Position numbers and translations under genes: made by a program. DNA of 64,000 nt from Chloroflexota bacterium (lineage in GTDB: Bacteria > Chloroflexota > Anaerolineae > Promineifilales > Promineifilaceae), in contig JAGOMA010000002.1 in assembly GCA_017993775.1 (NCBI GenBank), positions 171,646 through 235,645 on the forward strand. Reading direction: 5' to 3'. Below, one piece after another: positions 15,974 to 24,459 of the stretch. The stretch's first letter is position 1. Each line of letters starts with the position of its first letter. The notes below the pieces were generated by a model that worked only from the letters and a program-made list of their open reading frames with translations, did not search any database and was not told the origin of the DNA.

Positions 15974-17299
15974 CTACAACAATAGCGAGGGCTGCCGGCA
16001 AGCATCCAGGCTAAGCTGGCCAGAATAACGCAAGATGACGGCCGTTTCCGGCACAACCATCTCGCCATCTCGCACGTCTACACCCCGTTCGCTGAGCAAA
16101 TCGATGTAATGGCCATCCGGCAGAGGGACCGGCATGACATCTTCGACGCCGCCGACGTTGAATACGCCGTACAAACCCACCGAGCCGCTTTGCCAGACAG
16201 CGCTGATGGCGGGCACGGCCGTTACCAACTCAAACTGCCCCTCCACCTGCGCCTCGTCCTTTTTAAGCTGGCACAAACGAGTCAAAAAAGATTGCAGCGC
16301 GTAATCGCGCCAGATCACTTTATCCACGTCAAACAAGCTGGGCGTGTGAGTATTTTCGGATTCTTGCCCGGCGTAGACGAGGAATGGCCCCTCGTTGAAT
16401 GCCTGGAAAGCAGTCCAGGCCAGGGCTTGCGCCCGGCTGGGCGCTTGCTGCATGATACGCGGCTGATCATGGTTTTCTACGCAGCGCATTTTGATGGTGT
16501 GGGCGGGGTAAATGCCTTGTTGGAATTGCAACATGGCCGTATAGAGCGGCACAGCCGTCGGGTAGGCAACGGCCGTTACCCACGTCGGCCAGATGTCATA
16601 ATCATAACTCAGGTCAAACGCCTGGTGGATTTCGCCATCAGACTGCGCGATCAGGCCGTGCCGCCGCCGATGAAGCACAAAGCTAGTATGCACCGATTCC
16701 GCCAGCCAGATGATGCCCGGCTTGTGGGCTGCCAGTTCCCGCCGCGCGCGCTGCCAAAAAGCCAGCGGCACCACCGAAGCCACATCGCAGCGGAAGCCAT
16801 CGACGCCCAAATCGGCCCATTGTGTGAGCGATTCGATGAGGTAATCCCAGAGTGTTGGATCAGCGTAGCGCAGGTCGATGACGTCGCTCCATTCGGGCAC
16901 AGTGGTCACAGGACGGCCGTTCGCGTCCTGATGGAACCACTCGGGATGCTGCGCCACCAACACGGAATCGTGGGCAGTATGGTTGTACACCACATCGATC
17001 ATCACCTTCAGGCCCAGAGCGTGGGCATATTGGCACAGCAGGCGAAATTCTTCCTTGGTGCCATATTCAGGATTTACCTCGCGGTAATTTTGAATGGCGT
17101 ATGGGCAGCCGAGCGTGCCTTTTTTGTTCAGCTGGCCGATGGGATGAATCGGCATAAACCAGACCACATCGACGCCCATGCTGCGAATGCGCGGCAAATC
17201 GGCGGTTACGTCGGCGAATGTGCCGGAACGGCCGTGATTGCGCACATAAATTTCATACAGCACCAGATTACGATAAGTTAGGGGGGTATCTTCAGCCAT
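15974..17299 (-). CDS. GH13 alpha-amylase family protein
   Basis: A 441-residue cytoplasmic glycosidase without a signal peptide. The (beta/alpha)8 barrel motifs are present in order: VMIDVVYNHT (region I), GVDGFRCDVAS with nucleophile Asp172 (region II), IIWLAESVH with the acid/base Glu (region III) and CVENHDQPR (region IV). A short C-terminal beta domain follows (LLSERGVDVRDGEMVVPE). Specificity within GH13 (alpha-glucosidase, amylase, or a trehalose/maltose-acting enzyme) cannot be read safely. The ATG follows AGGAAAC. The malQ fragment at the left edge suggests the organism handles intracellular alpha-glucans. Confidence 0.9.
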   Translation of the reverse strand: MAEDTPLTYRNLVLYEIYVRNHGRSGTFADVTADLPRIRSMGVDVVWFMPIHPIGQLNKKGTLGCPYAIQNYREVNPEYGTKEEFRLLCQYAHALGLKVMIDVVYNHTAHDSVLVAQHPEWFHQDANGRPVTTVPEWSDVIDLRYADPTLWDYLIESLTQWADLGVDGFRCDVASVVPLAFWQRARRELAAHKPGIIWLAESVHTSFVLHRRRHGLIAQSDGEIHQAFDLSYDYDIWPTWVTAVAYPTAVPLYTAMLQFQQGIYPAHTIKMRCVENHDQPRIMQQAPSRAQALAWTAFQAFNEGPFLVYAGQESENTHTPSLFDVDKVIWRDYALQSFLTRLCQLKKDEAQVEGQFELVTAVPAISAVWQSGSVGLYGVFNVGGVEDVMPVPLPDGHYIDLLSERGVDVRDGEMVVPETAVILRYSGQLSLDACRQPSLLL

Positions 17300-17332
17300 T
17301 TAGGTTTCCTTTTGCATGTGAAATGTCATCCG

Positions 17333-17800
17333 TCATCTATTTTCGTACATCTGACGAATTTCTTCCATGCGGTTGCGATTGGTTCCGCCGTCGCCGTAAC
17401 CCAGGCGCGAAGCGGAGCGAAAATGGATGAGACCCTCGGTATCGTCGAAGTAAAATTCCACGTCGTCGATGAACTGCATGACGGCCGTGCGCGCTTCGGC
17501 GTGGATATATGTTGGCGTGTCTGTAATGATGGTAAACTGCGGGTCGGATTGCAAAAGCGCCAGGATGGCGTCGTGGGCAACGGCCGTTTCCCCTATGTAG
17601 GCAATAGGCGCGATGCCGTGTTCCGCGTCTACGGCTGTGGTGGAGACGCAGTTAGGACTGACCGGACATGGAGCAAGACGGCCGTCTTTCACCCCTAAAT
17701 TGTTTGGCTCAGCGGCTCGCCCCGCACCCCAGCGCGCCAGAAAAAAAATGACCGTTCCAACGACAAGTACAACAATGGACCATTTAATCAGCGTCAGCAT
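17333..17800 (-). CDS. DUF1499 membrane-anchored protein
   Basis: A 155-residue protein with an N-terminal membrane helix (LIKWSIVVLVVGTVIFFLA) and a DUF1499 domain: LAPCPVSPNCVSTTA near residue 45 and the C-terminal signature IHFRSASRLGYGDGGTNRNR. Members are widespread and uncharacterised. The ATG at 17800 follows AAAAGGGAG; a longer open frame upstream lacks a ribosome site and overlaps the promoter region of the divergent gene. Confidence 0.85.
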   Translation of the reverse strand: MLTLIKWSIVVLVVGTVIFFLARWGAGRAAEPNNLGVKDGRLAPCPVSPNCVSTTAVDAEHGIAPIAYIGETAVAHDAILALLQSDPQFTIITDTPTYIHAEARTAVMQFIDDVEFYFDDTEGLIHFRSASRLGYGDGGTNRNRMEEIRQMYENR

Positions 17801-17939
17801 GATTCTCCCTTTTAAACATCTGGTTGGTAATTTGGCGATTTTAAAGGACGTCCAACAACACGCAACTCCTAATGCCGGACACTCATCGACATCTCTAAAA
17901 CAGATTGCCCAACCCGGCCAGACCAGGGATAATCGCCCC

Positions 17940-18590
17940 ATGTTAGCCCATTATCACCGCCAAATGATCCAAACTGCGCTTCAATTAACCTTTCAGGCCG
18001 CCGATCTGGACCTCATTACCGCCGCCAACCTGGGGCAAGACAGCTTACGCGGCTTGCTGAATCCGCTTTATCATTTTGATGACAGCCGGTTTACCGACAG
18101 CGAGCAGTACCTCGCCGAGCAGCGGCGCACGGCCGTTGCCGCCATCATCGCGCAGCAAGATCGGACAACCGCCCTGCAAGCCTTTGGCCGATTGCTGCAC
18201 GGCCGTCAGGATTTTTACGCCCACTCCAATTGGGTTTCACGGTGGGTAGATGCCCAAGGCGGCCTGGCCAACTGCCGCCCGGAGGATACGCCCATCTGCC
18301 CGGACCCCACGGCCGTTCCCGGCCTGATGTCCGGGCGAGCAGCCATCCCGCTGTACCTGATTTATCGCGTGCCGCTGCTCGGTCCGCTGGTGCGCCGGTT
18401 TTACTTCCCACCAGACACCCACGACGCCATGAACCTGGACGATCCGGGGCGCGGCCCGCTCTTCGCCTATGCCATTACCGCCGCCACCAAACATACACGC
18501 CTAGAGCTGGATTTGTTATTGCAAGAGTTGGAGAGCGCGGGCGGGGAAACGGCCGTTGCCCATTTTTTGGGGAAAAAGAGCAGCGAGTAG
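17940..18590 (+). CDS. Het-C/NigA6-like protein (possible zinc phospholipase fold)
   Basis: A 216-residue protein. The central motif AFGRLLHGRQDFYAHSNWV matches the His/Asp-containing helix of Het-C-type and phospholipase C/P1-nuclease-like proteins, where residues of HxxxDFYAHSN bind metal. His residues upstream (YHFDDSRF) and a late AAxKHTR could supply further ligands. No signal peptide is obvious, although a hydrophobic stretch RAAIPLYLIYRVPLLGPLV lies near residue 145. The start ATG at 17940 follows AGGGAT; an earlier start at 17613 would run antisense through DUF1499. The stop codon abuts a heptamer array. Function unknown. Confidence 0.65.
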   Translation: MLAHYHRQMIQTALQLTFQAADLDLITAANLGQDSLRGLLNPLYHFDDSRFTDSEQYLAEQRRTAVAAIIAQQDRTTALQAFGRLLHGRQDFYAHSNWVSRWVDAQGGLANCRPEDTPICPDPTAVPGLMSGRAAIPLYLIYRVPLLGPLVRRFYFPPDTHDAMNLDDPGRGPLFAYAITAATKHTRLELDLLLQELESAGGETAVAHFLGKKSSE

Positions 18591-18591
18591 A

Positions 18592-18656
18592 GACTGGCGA
18601 CTGGAGACTGGAGATTGGAGATTGGAGATTAGGAACTAACCTCCAGTCTCCAGTCC
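18592..18656. repeat. Heptamer array (GACTGGA units) with inverted end
   Basis: GACTGGC, GACTGGA, GACTGGA, GATTGGA, GATTGGA, GATTAGG, then AACTAAC and CTCCAGTCTCCAGTCC as the inverted arm. It fills the gap between two convergent genes and could act as terminator. The same family is at 53860-53911. Confidence 0.8.
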
Positions 18657-18665
18657 TTCATGCTG

Positions 18666-19871
18666 TTAGGCGGCGATCTTTTCGGTCATCAACACGGCTT
18701 CGATGTGGCCGACGGCCCAATCAATTTCTTCCTGGGTAATAACCAGCGGCGGGGCGAAGCGCAGCACAGTTTTGTGCGTCTCTTTGCACAAGATACCACG
18801 TTCGCGCAGGGCTTCGGCAAACGGCCGTGCCGCCACCTTCAATTCCACGCCAATAAACAACCCCTTGCCGCGCACTTCTTGAATCACATCGCTTTCGATT
18901 CGCTCCAGGCGGCCTTTAAAATAAGCGCCCAAATCCCGCGACCGTTCCACCAGGTTCTCTTCCATAATGACCTGCAGCGCGGCTCGGCCAATCGCCGAAC
19001 CCAACGGATTGCCGCCAAACGTGCTGCCATGGTCGCCCGGTTGGAATAATCCCAGCACATCCTCATCAGTTAAAACAGCCGATACCGGGTAGAACCCGCC
19101 GCTCAAGGCTTTGCCCACGATGGTGATGTCGGGGCGCACGCCTTCATGTTGGCTGGCAAATAATTGGCCGGTGCGGCCTAATCCGGTCTGGATTTCATCG
19201 GCGATGAACAGGACGTTGTGCCGGGCGCAAATGTTGGCGGCGGCAGCCAAATATCCTTCTGGCGGCATGACCACGCCGCCTTCTCCCTGAATCGGTTCAA
19301 CCAAAAAACCGACCGTGTTGGGGGTGATGGCGGCTTCCAAAGCGGCCGTATCGCCATAAGGAATCATCACAAAGCCGGGGGTGAAGGGGCCGAAGTGACG
19401 TTTGTAACTTTCTTCGCTGGACAGGCCGACCGTGGTGGTGGTACGGCCGTGAAAATTCCCCCGGCACACGATGATTTCCGCCTGACCATCCGGCACGTTT
19501 TTGACTTCGTAGCCCCATTTGCGTGCGGCTTTGACGGCCGTTTCCACCGCTTCAGCGCCAGAATTCATCGGCAAGGCCATTTCGTAGCCGGTGATCTGGC
19601 ACAATTCTTGCAAAAATGGTCCCATCTGGTCGTTGCGAAAGGCGCGCGAGGTGAGGGTGATGCGCCCCATCTGCTCGATGGCCGCCTGCCGGATTTTGGG
19701 GTGGCAGTGCCCCTGGTTAACGGCCGAATATGCGCTGAGGCAGTCCAGATATTTACGGCCGTCTACATCATATACCCAGACTCCCTCACCCCGTTCGATC
19801 ACCACATCCAACGGCAGGTAGTTGTGGGCGCTGTATGTTTCGTCCAATTCGATAAAGTAATTGCTGTCCAT
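18666..19871 (-). CDS. rocD: Ornithine aminotransferase
   Basis: A 401-residue PLP enzyme of the class III aminotransferases. It matches ornithine-oxo-acid transaminase in length and motifs: LDCLSAYSAVNQGHCHPKI, MNSGAEAVETAVKAARKW, CRGNFHGRTTTTVGLS, the PLP-aspartate in FIADEIQTGLGRTG, the Schiff-base lysine in IVGKALSGGFYPVSA and GSTFGGNPLGSA. It converts ornithine and 2-oxoglutarate to glutamate semialdehyde and glutamate. The ATG follows AAGGAG. A long structured leader with its own promoter lies upstream (19973-20118), so expression may be controlled by attenuation. Confidence 0.93.
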   Translation of the reverse strand: MDSNYFIELDETYSAHNYLPLDVVIERGEGVWVYDVDGRKYLDCLSAYSAVNQGHCHPKIRQAAIEQMGRITLTSRAFRNDQMGPFLQELCQITGYEMALPMNSGAEAVETAVKAARKWGYEVKNVPDGQAEIIVCRGNFHGRTTTTVGLSSEESYKRHFGPFTPGFVMIPYGDTAALEAAITPNTVGFLVEPIQGEGGVVMPPEGYLAAAANICARHNVLFIADEIQTGLGRTGQLFASQHEGVRPDITIVGKALSGGFYPVSAVLTDEDVLGLFQPGDHGSTFGGNPLGSAIGRAALQVIMEENLVERSRDLGAYFKGRLERIESDVIQEVRGKGLFIGVELKVAARPFAEALRERGILCKETHKTVLRFAPPLVITQEEIDWAVGHIEAVLMTEKIAA

Positions 19872-19884
19872 GGGAAATACTCCT

Positions 19885-19955
19885 TAAAATAGTTGGATGG
19901 ATAGTTGGGTTGGTGGGGTTGGTTTGCCAGCTAACAAACCAACCCAGCCAACTTC
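19885..19955. repeat. GGTTGG-rich inverted repeat in the rocD leader
   Basis: GGGTTGGTTTG (19916-19926) pairs with CAAACCAACCC (19935-19945); further GTTGG units outside continue the symmetry less exactly. It resembles the heptamer arrays in design and lies between the structured leader element and the rocD ribosome site. Confidence 0.6.
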
Positions 19956-19972
19956 TATAAGCTCTTCAAACC

Positions 19973-20056
19973 GGCCCTTTTTACCAAAAAAGCCTGATCC
20001 AAGAATGGAATCAGGCTTTGCTCAGACCGCTAACCGTCCCCGGTTAGTAAAGGGCC
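19973..20056 (-). promoter_or_regulatory. Structured leader element with intrinsic terminator upstream of rocD
   Basis: On the minus strand an outer 8-bp stem (GGCCCTTT at 20056-20049 with AAAGGGCC at 19980-19973) encloses two hairpins: CTAACCG/CGGTTAG with a short loop and AAAGCCTGAT/ATCAGGCTTT followed by a T run. The second is a good intrinsic terminator; the outer stem is compatible with it spatially but would form only in read-through transcripts. I do not recognise a known riboswitch class. Confidence 0.5.
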
Positions 20057-20088
20057 ATCTTTGAATATGAGTTTCACATTGTAAAGCA

Positions 20089-20118
20089 ATTATAAGCGAG
20101 GAACCGAGAGCTTGTCTA
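20089..20118 (-). promoter_or_regulatory. Putative rocD promoter
   Basis: Minus strand: TAGACA, 18-bp spacer, TATAAT. The predicted start lies about 210 bases before the rocD ATG, so the leader carries the terminator-like element described at 19973-20056. Confidence 0.5.
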
Positions 20119-20168
20119 TGAGCAAATCATGGGAGAGTTGCGGCGGGCAACGGCCGTTTACACGCAAC

Positions 20169-20207
20169 AAAAAATCCCCGGCGCTGCCAGCAGCACCGGG
20201 GATTTTG
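20169..20207 (-). terminator. Terminator of the SCP2 gene
   Basis: AAAATCCCCGG (20171-20181) and CCGGGGATTTT (20196-20206) form an 11-bp stem; on the minus strand it ends GGGGATTTTTTG, a standard intrinsic terminator 30 bases after the SCP2 stop. Confidence 0.85.
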
Positions 20208-20235
20208 TTGGTTCAACTCGATTGCCAGACGGCCG

Positions 20236-20556
20236 TTACCCCATCCCAAACAACGTCTGGAACTTCATAACCGTATTCAGGTCGCCTTCCACCTTGATTT
20301 TGCCGGACATAAAGGCCATCATCGGGTTCAATTTGCCCGTGGTCATATCCTGGTAATCGGAAGCCGACATGCGGATGGTGGCCGTGGGGCCGTCCGCCGC
20401 GCCTTCGACAACGTTGGCTTTGCCATCGGCTACGGCCACAGTCCAGGCGCCGCCGCCTTCACCAGATAAATCGAAAACGACATTGGCTTTCAGATCGCCG
20501 GCCTTTTCGGCATTAAAACTGCTGGGCATATTGTTGAAAATATCAGCTACAGACAT
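20236..20556 (-). CDS. SCP2 sterol-binding domain protein
   Basis: A 106-residue single-domain protein of the SCP2 family, which binds lipids or acyl-CoA in a hydrophobic tunnel. The pattern VVFDLSGEGGGAWTVAV, a middle strand PTATIRMSASDYQDMTTGK and the end MMAFMSGKIKVEGDLNTVMK fit the family, as does the length. It has no signal peptide. The ATG follows AAGGAGATTC. It is monocistronic, with its own terminator. The ligand cannot be deduced. Confidence 0.85.
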   Translation of the reverse strand: MSVADIFNNMPSSFNAEKAGDLKANVVFDLSGEGGGAWTVAVADGKANVVEGAADGPTATIRMSASDYQDMTTGKLNPMMAFMSGKIKVEGDLNTVMKFQTLFGMG

Positions 20557-21028
20557 GTGGGAATCTCCTTCAGGTGAATTGGCTCCTACGAAAGAGCGCT
20601 AACTTAACGAACAGATAATGAAGAAAAGTATAACAACGGCCGTTACCCTGTCAAGCTCCGAAAACCTACCGCAGCAATTCTCAATTTAACCAGAAATGTG
20701 TCATGCTGAGAGCCTGTGCTGAGCCTGCCGAAGCATCCTCCGAGGCATCCTCTTCTTCTGGTGGAGCGGGATGCGTCGCTCCGAAGACTCCGCTGAGCAT
20801 GACAGTTCAGCGTCCATTGCCAAGAAATTACCTTGTTCGCACGAATGCCTGATCTAAATTGAGAATGACTGAACCTACCGGTCAGGGCCCAAAAGGGTTC
20901 ATTGTGGCAAGATCGGACCCATCCGCATCACAAACGCCCCCTTTCGCCCCAAACGGTTCCCGGGCGCTCCATCATTAACGTTTTCTCAACGATTGCACAC
21001 TGAGTACCATCTACAGCTGTCCCCTGGT
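20557..21028. other. Gene-free stretch with a dispersed repeat
   Basis: No supportable gene. It holds one ACGGCCGT octamer near 20637 and, at 20698-20815, an element bounded by TGTCATGCTGAG and CTGAGCATGACA, with internal GAAGCATCC/GGATGCGTCGCTCCGAAG segments. That resembles the small dispersed TCATGCTGAG-type repeats that I recall from many environmental genomes. The remainder shows nothing I can name. Confidence 0.55.
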
Positions 21029-21058
21029 TTGTCAACCCAATTGGCCTTGTGCTAGAAT
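21029..21058 (+). promoter_or_regulatory. Putative promoter of the anchored glycosidase-like gene
   Basis: TTGTCA (21029-21034), 18-bp spacer, TAGAAT (21053-21058) preceded by TGC as in an extended -10. It lies 184 bases before the ATG at 21242. Confidence 0.5.
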
Positions 21059-21072
21059 CCAAAATGCTTTTA

Positions 21073-21120
21073 GTGTCGATTGCAGCGGCTTATTAGCCGC
21101 TTTTTTATGTTGATCGACAC
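21073..21120 (+). promoter_or_regulatory. Nested hairpin with T run in the leader (possible attenuator)
   Basis: Outer arms GTGTCGAT (21073-21080) and ATCGACAC (21113-21120) enclose an inner hairpin AGCGGCT/AGCCGCT followed by TTTTTT. The inner part alone is an intrinsic terminator downstream of the promoter at 21029-21058; the outer stem includes the T run. Confidence 0.5.
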
Positions 21121-21241
21121 AAATTGACACGTGAAGAGGATAAAACGTTAGATGTGTACCGCTCAACAGATTGGCCGGACGCCTGGAAATGGTTCCCTGT
21201 CTGCCCAGCGATGCATCTGATTGTACGGAGGTAAGCAAACT

Positions 21242-24200
21242 ATGGGAGAAGGAATCCCCCCCTCTGATGAGGAAACAATGACGCAATCACCACAAGAGGA
21301 ACCAAATTTGACAGAAATTCAGCGAGATAACGGCCGTGCGCCGAAAAAATCATCTGGGCTGCTCATCGGCGGCGCAGTTCTATTTGTAGTCCTGGTCTTA
21401 ATCGGTTTATTTTTACCGCCCATCTCATTGGGCAGCCGCCTGAGCGGCAACAACGATGAAACGGCCGTCACCACCGAAGAAGCAAACAGCACGCCGGAAT
21501 CGGCCGCAGCCGCCAATCCCTCCATCCCCGGTGAAATAACCTTAACCGTCACCGGCGATGCCGTTGTCAACGTCGCCGGCATGTCCCTATCTGATTTTGT
21601 GGCCGCCAACGCCAGCGCCGCCATGCCCACTGAAGCGGCCGTGCAAGGCAACGTCTACGTCTTAAATTATGAAGGCGACGCCCCCACAGGTCAGGTGACA
21701 CTCAACGTACCCGCCGGGGTTACCGCCGCCGAAACACTCGACCTGCTTGGCTGGAACGGCAGCTCGTGGCAGTTTGTCCCCAACGATTTAGACGCCGCCA
21801 ACCAGCAAATCATGTCCCACGCCGACAAACTTCCACAAGCATATGCTCTGGTCGTTTTGCCCGCGCCCGCCGCCCCGGAACTCTCCGCCGAAATACTGCC
21901 GGAACAAACACTGCCCGTAGACCTGCTCCCAATTGTGACACAGGTTGTGCTGGGCAAACTCAGTCTGGCAAATGGCGGAACAATGGAGGGCAGCGCCGCC
22001 CCCATGCCTACCGGCGCTTATTCTCAATATCTGGCCGCCAGCAACACCGGGGCCATGATCAATGCCGCCGACCTGGCAGCCGTTCTCAATGACAGCGCGG
22101 TCCGGACAAACCAGATCAACACCCTGGTAACGGCCGTGCAATCAGGCGGCTTTGCCGGACTCAACCTGGACTATCAACAAGTCGCCGCCACCGACAGCGC
22201 GGCGTTTACTCAATTTGTCAGCGATCTGGCCGATGCGCTGCGCCAGCAGGGGCTTAAACTGGCCCTCACTTTGGGCACACCCCAATTTTCGGGCAGCAGT
22301 TGGAACACCGGCGGCCAGGATTGGGCCGCTCTCGGCCGCCTCGCCGACGAAATCTACGTGCAAATGCCGCTCGACCCCTCTACCTATGAAAATGGCGGTC
22401 TGGCCGACCAGGTATTGGCCTGGGCCGTGCGCCAAATTGATCGTCAAAAATTGAATATGCTGGTCAGCGCCAACGCCATCAACCGCGTCGGCGAATCCTT
22501 CGTGGAACTGCCCAACGATCAGGCCTTGAGCAACTTTGGCGAACTGGCCTTTGTGCAGGGCAGCGAAGCGGTGGAACCGGGAACGGCCGTCGAAGTTGCC
22601 CTCTCCGGAACCGCCAGCCCTCTGGAATGGGACGGCGCCAGTCTGACCTACAAATATAGCTACGAAAACAACGGCCAGACCCACAACGTCTGGCTGGCAA
22701 ACGCCGCCTCTCTGGCTCACCGCCTGAACCTGGCCAAGAAATACAACCTCGGCGGCGTCGCCGTGCGTGGACTAGGCGCAGTGGCAGATGGCCCCGGTTA
22801 CGCCGCCGCCCTGAAGAACTTTGCCAGCGGCAGTGAAGCGCCGGCTCCCGCCAGCGCGGCCATCGTCTGGACAGTAAAAGATGAAAACGGCAGCGTCATC
22901 GCCAGCGGCAGCGGTGAAGACCTGACCTTCGCCTGGGAAGGCGCAGAAGCCCCCGGCGCTTACACCATCCAGGCCGAATTCGCCCTGGGCGACAATGTCG
23001 CCGCGCTGGATGAAGTTACCGTGACCATTGCGGCTCCTGCCCCAGAAGAACCGGTGGTAGAAGCAACCCCGGCGGCAGAAGCAACGGCCGTAGCCTTTAC
23101 CGGCGACGGCGATGCTGTGGTCAAATCACCTTCCAATGTTCGTTTAGGCCCCGGCGTGAATTATGGCATCATCGCCGGCGGACTGAATACCGGCGTAAGT
23201 GTAAAAATACTTGGCCGCAACGATGATGCCTCCTGGCTAAACATTCTCATGCCCAGCGGCGAAAAAGGCTGGATATTTGCCACCTTGCTCACCGTCAACC
23301 CCAGCGTAAACATCAGCAGCCTGGAAGTGGTAAAAGTTGAAGCACCGGCCGCCGGTTCCACCACCACGGGGACCGGAACCACCACAAATCCGGCGCCGCC
23401 GGTTTCGGCCGCGCCTGTGGCCAACGGCGCGTTTGAGCTGGGCGGGCAAACCCATACCTTCGGCAATCCGCAGCTCATGTCCTCTGCTGGCATGAACTGG
23501 GTGAAATTCCAGCAAAAATGGGGACCGGGCGCCAATCCTGGCGACCTGGCCGGGCGTATCAACAACGCCCACGCCAGCGGTTTCAAAGTCCTGCTCAGCA
23601 TTCCCGGCTCAGATTCTTATCCTGGCAGCATTGATTTCGCCGGTTACACAGAATACTTACGCGGCGTAGCCGCTTTAGGCCCCGATGCCATCGAAATCTG
23701 GAATGAAATGAACATCGACTTCGAGTGGCCGGCCGGTTCTATCGACCCTGTCTCTTACGTCAACAATATGCTGGCTCCCGCCTACAACGCCATCAAAAGC
23801 GCCAATCCCAATGTCATGGTCATCAGTGGCGCGCCAGCGCCCACCGGTTTCGACAACGGCACCAATGCCTGGTCAGACAGCCGCTACATGGCCGGAATGG
23901 CCGCAGCCGGAGCAGCCAGCTATCTGGATTGCGTCGGCGCGCATTACAACGCCGGAGCCACTGCGCCCAGCGCCGTCACGGGCCATCCGGCCGGCAGCGA
24001 CCACTACAGCTGGTACCTGATGCCCACGTTGAATGTGTACGCGCAGTTGGGCAAACCGGTATGTTTTACTGAGTTAGGTTATTTATCTGGCCAGGATTAT
24101 GGCGGCGTACCGTCCCGCTTCTCTTGGGCGGCCGGGACCACTGTCGCCCAACATGCCCAATGGCTGGCTGAAGCAGTTAGCCTGACGGCGAACAGCGGTC

Positions 24201-24334
24201 GGGTACGCCTGGTTATTGTCTTTAATGTAGACTTCACTCAGTGGGGCGATGATCCCCAGGCGGGTTATGCAATGGTTCGCAAAGACGGCAGTTGCCCGGC
24301 GTGTGGCACACTCGGCCAGGTGATGGGACGCTAA
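21242..24334 (+). CDS. Membrane-anchored multidomain protein: GH18-like, SH3b and clan-A glycosidase-like domains
   Basis: A 1030-residue protein. After a 40-residue cytoplasmic N-terminus comes one membrane helix (GLLIGGAVLFVVLVLIGLFL); the rest is outside. Residues about 210-530 look like a GH18/YaaH-type barrel, but the catalytic DxxDxDxE motif is degenerate: GFAGLNLDYQQV, with Gln312 at the acid/base Glu position. Residues about 620-690 form an SH3b domain (SNVRLGPGVNYGIIAGGLN, WLNILMPSGEKGWIFA), suggesting cell-wall binding. The C-terminal 300 residues are a clan-A glycosidase-like domain with IEIWNEMN (Glu822) and CFTELGY (Glu944) as probable catalytic pair; the same domain is found alone in the next two genes. 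Start: ATG after GGAGG (21227-21231). Substrate unknown. Confidence 0.8.
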   Translation: MGEGIPPSDEETMTQSPQEEPNLTEIQRDNGRAPKKSSGLLIGGAVLFVVLVLIGLFLPPISLGSRLSGNNDETAVTTEEANSTPESAAAANPSIPGEITLTVTGDAVVNVAGMSLSDFVAANASAAMPTEAAVQGNVYVLNYEGDAPTGQVTLNVPAGVTAAETLDLLGWNGSSWQFVPNDLDAANQQIMSHADKLPQAYALVVLPAPAAPELSAEILPEQTLPVDLLPIVTQVVLGKLSLANGGTMEGSAAPMPTGAYSQYLAASNTGAMINAADLAAVLNDSAVRTNQINTLVTAVQSGGFAGLNLDYQQVAATDSAAFTQFVSDLADALRQQGLKLALTLGTPQFSGSSWNTGGQDWAALGRLADEIYVQMPLDPSTYENGGLADQVLAWAVRQIDRQKLNMLVSANAINRVGESFVELPNDQALSNFGELAFVQGSEAVEPGTAVEVALSGTASPLEWDGASLTYKYSYENNGQTHNVWLANAASLAHRLNLAKKYNLGGVAVRGLGAVADGPGYAAALKNFASGSEAPAPASAAIVWTVKDENGSVIASGSGEDLTFAWEGAEAPGAYTIQAEFALGDNVAALDEVTVTIAAPAPEEPVVEATPAAEATAVAFTGDGDAVVKSPSNVRLGPGVNYGIIAGGLNTGVSVKILGRNDDASWLNILMPSGEKGWIFATLLTVNPSVNISSLEVVKVEAPAAGSTTTGTGTTTNPAPPVSAAPVANGAFELGGQTHTFGNPQLMSSAGMNWVKFQQKWGPGANPGDLAGRINNAHASGFKVLLSIPGSDSYPGSIDFAGYTEYLRGVAALGPDAIEIWNEMNIDFEWPAGSIDPVSYVNNMLAPAYNAIKSANPNVMVISGAPAPTGFDNGTNAWSDSRYMAGMAAAGAASYLDCVGAHYNAGATAPSAVTGHPAGSDHYSWYLMPTLNVYAQLGKPVCFTELGYLSGQDYGGVPSRFSWAAGTTVAQHAQWLAEAVSLTANSGRVRLVIVFNVDFTQWGDDPQAGYAMVRKDGSCPACGTLGQVMGR

Positions 24335-24405
24335 ATCTTAGTCAACAGTAACGGTGGACTGTGAACAGCGAATCAATCTGCCTCTGTTCACTGGTTACTA
24401 TTCAT

Positions 24406-24443
24406 AGGGCGCATTCTGGTATGATTGTACCGGAATGCGCCCT
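24406..24443 (+). terminator. Long hairpin between the first and second glycosidase-like genes
   Basis: Arms AGGGCGCATTCTGGTA (24406-24421) and TACCGGAATGCGCCCT (24428-24443), one wobble pair, 6-nt loop, followed by TTAGTTT and then directly by the GGAGAG ribosome site of the next gene. It probably ends or attenuates the upstream transcript. Confidence 0.65.
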
Positions 24444-24459
24444 TTAGTTTGGAGAGTGA

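Noticed and set aside
17613..17939. Upstream extension of the Het-C-like protein to 17613
   Set aside because: It would run antisense through the DUF1499 gene; the ATG at 17940 has a ribosome site and fits the divergent arrangement.
19973..20056. Guanidine-II (mini-ykkC) or T-box identity for the rocD leader
   Set aside because: The CTAACCGGGGACGGTTAG hairpin lacks an ACGR loop closed by C-G pairs, no second similar hairpin is present, and T-box consensus elements are missing.
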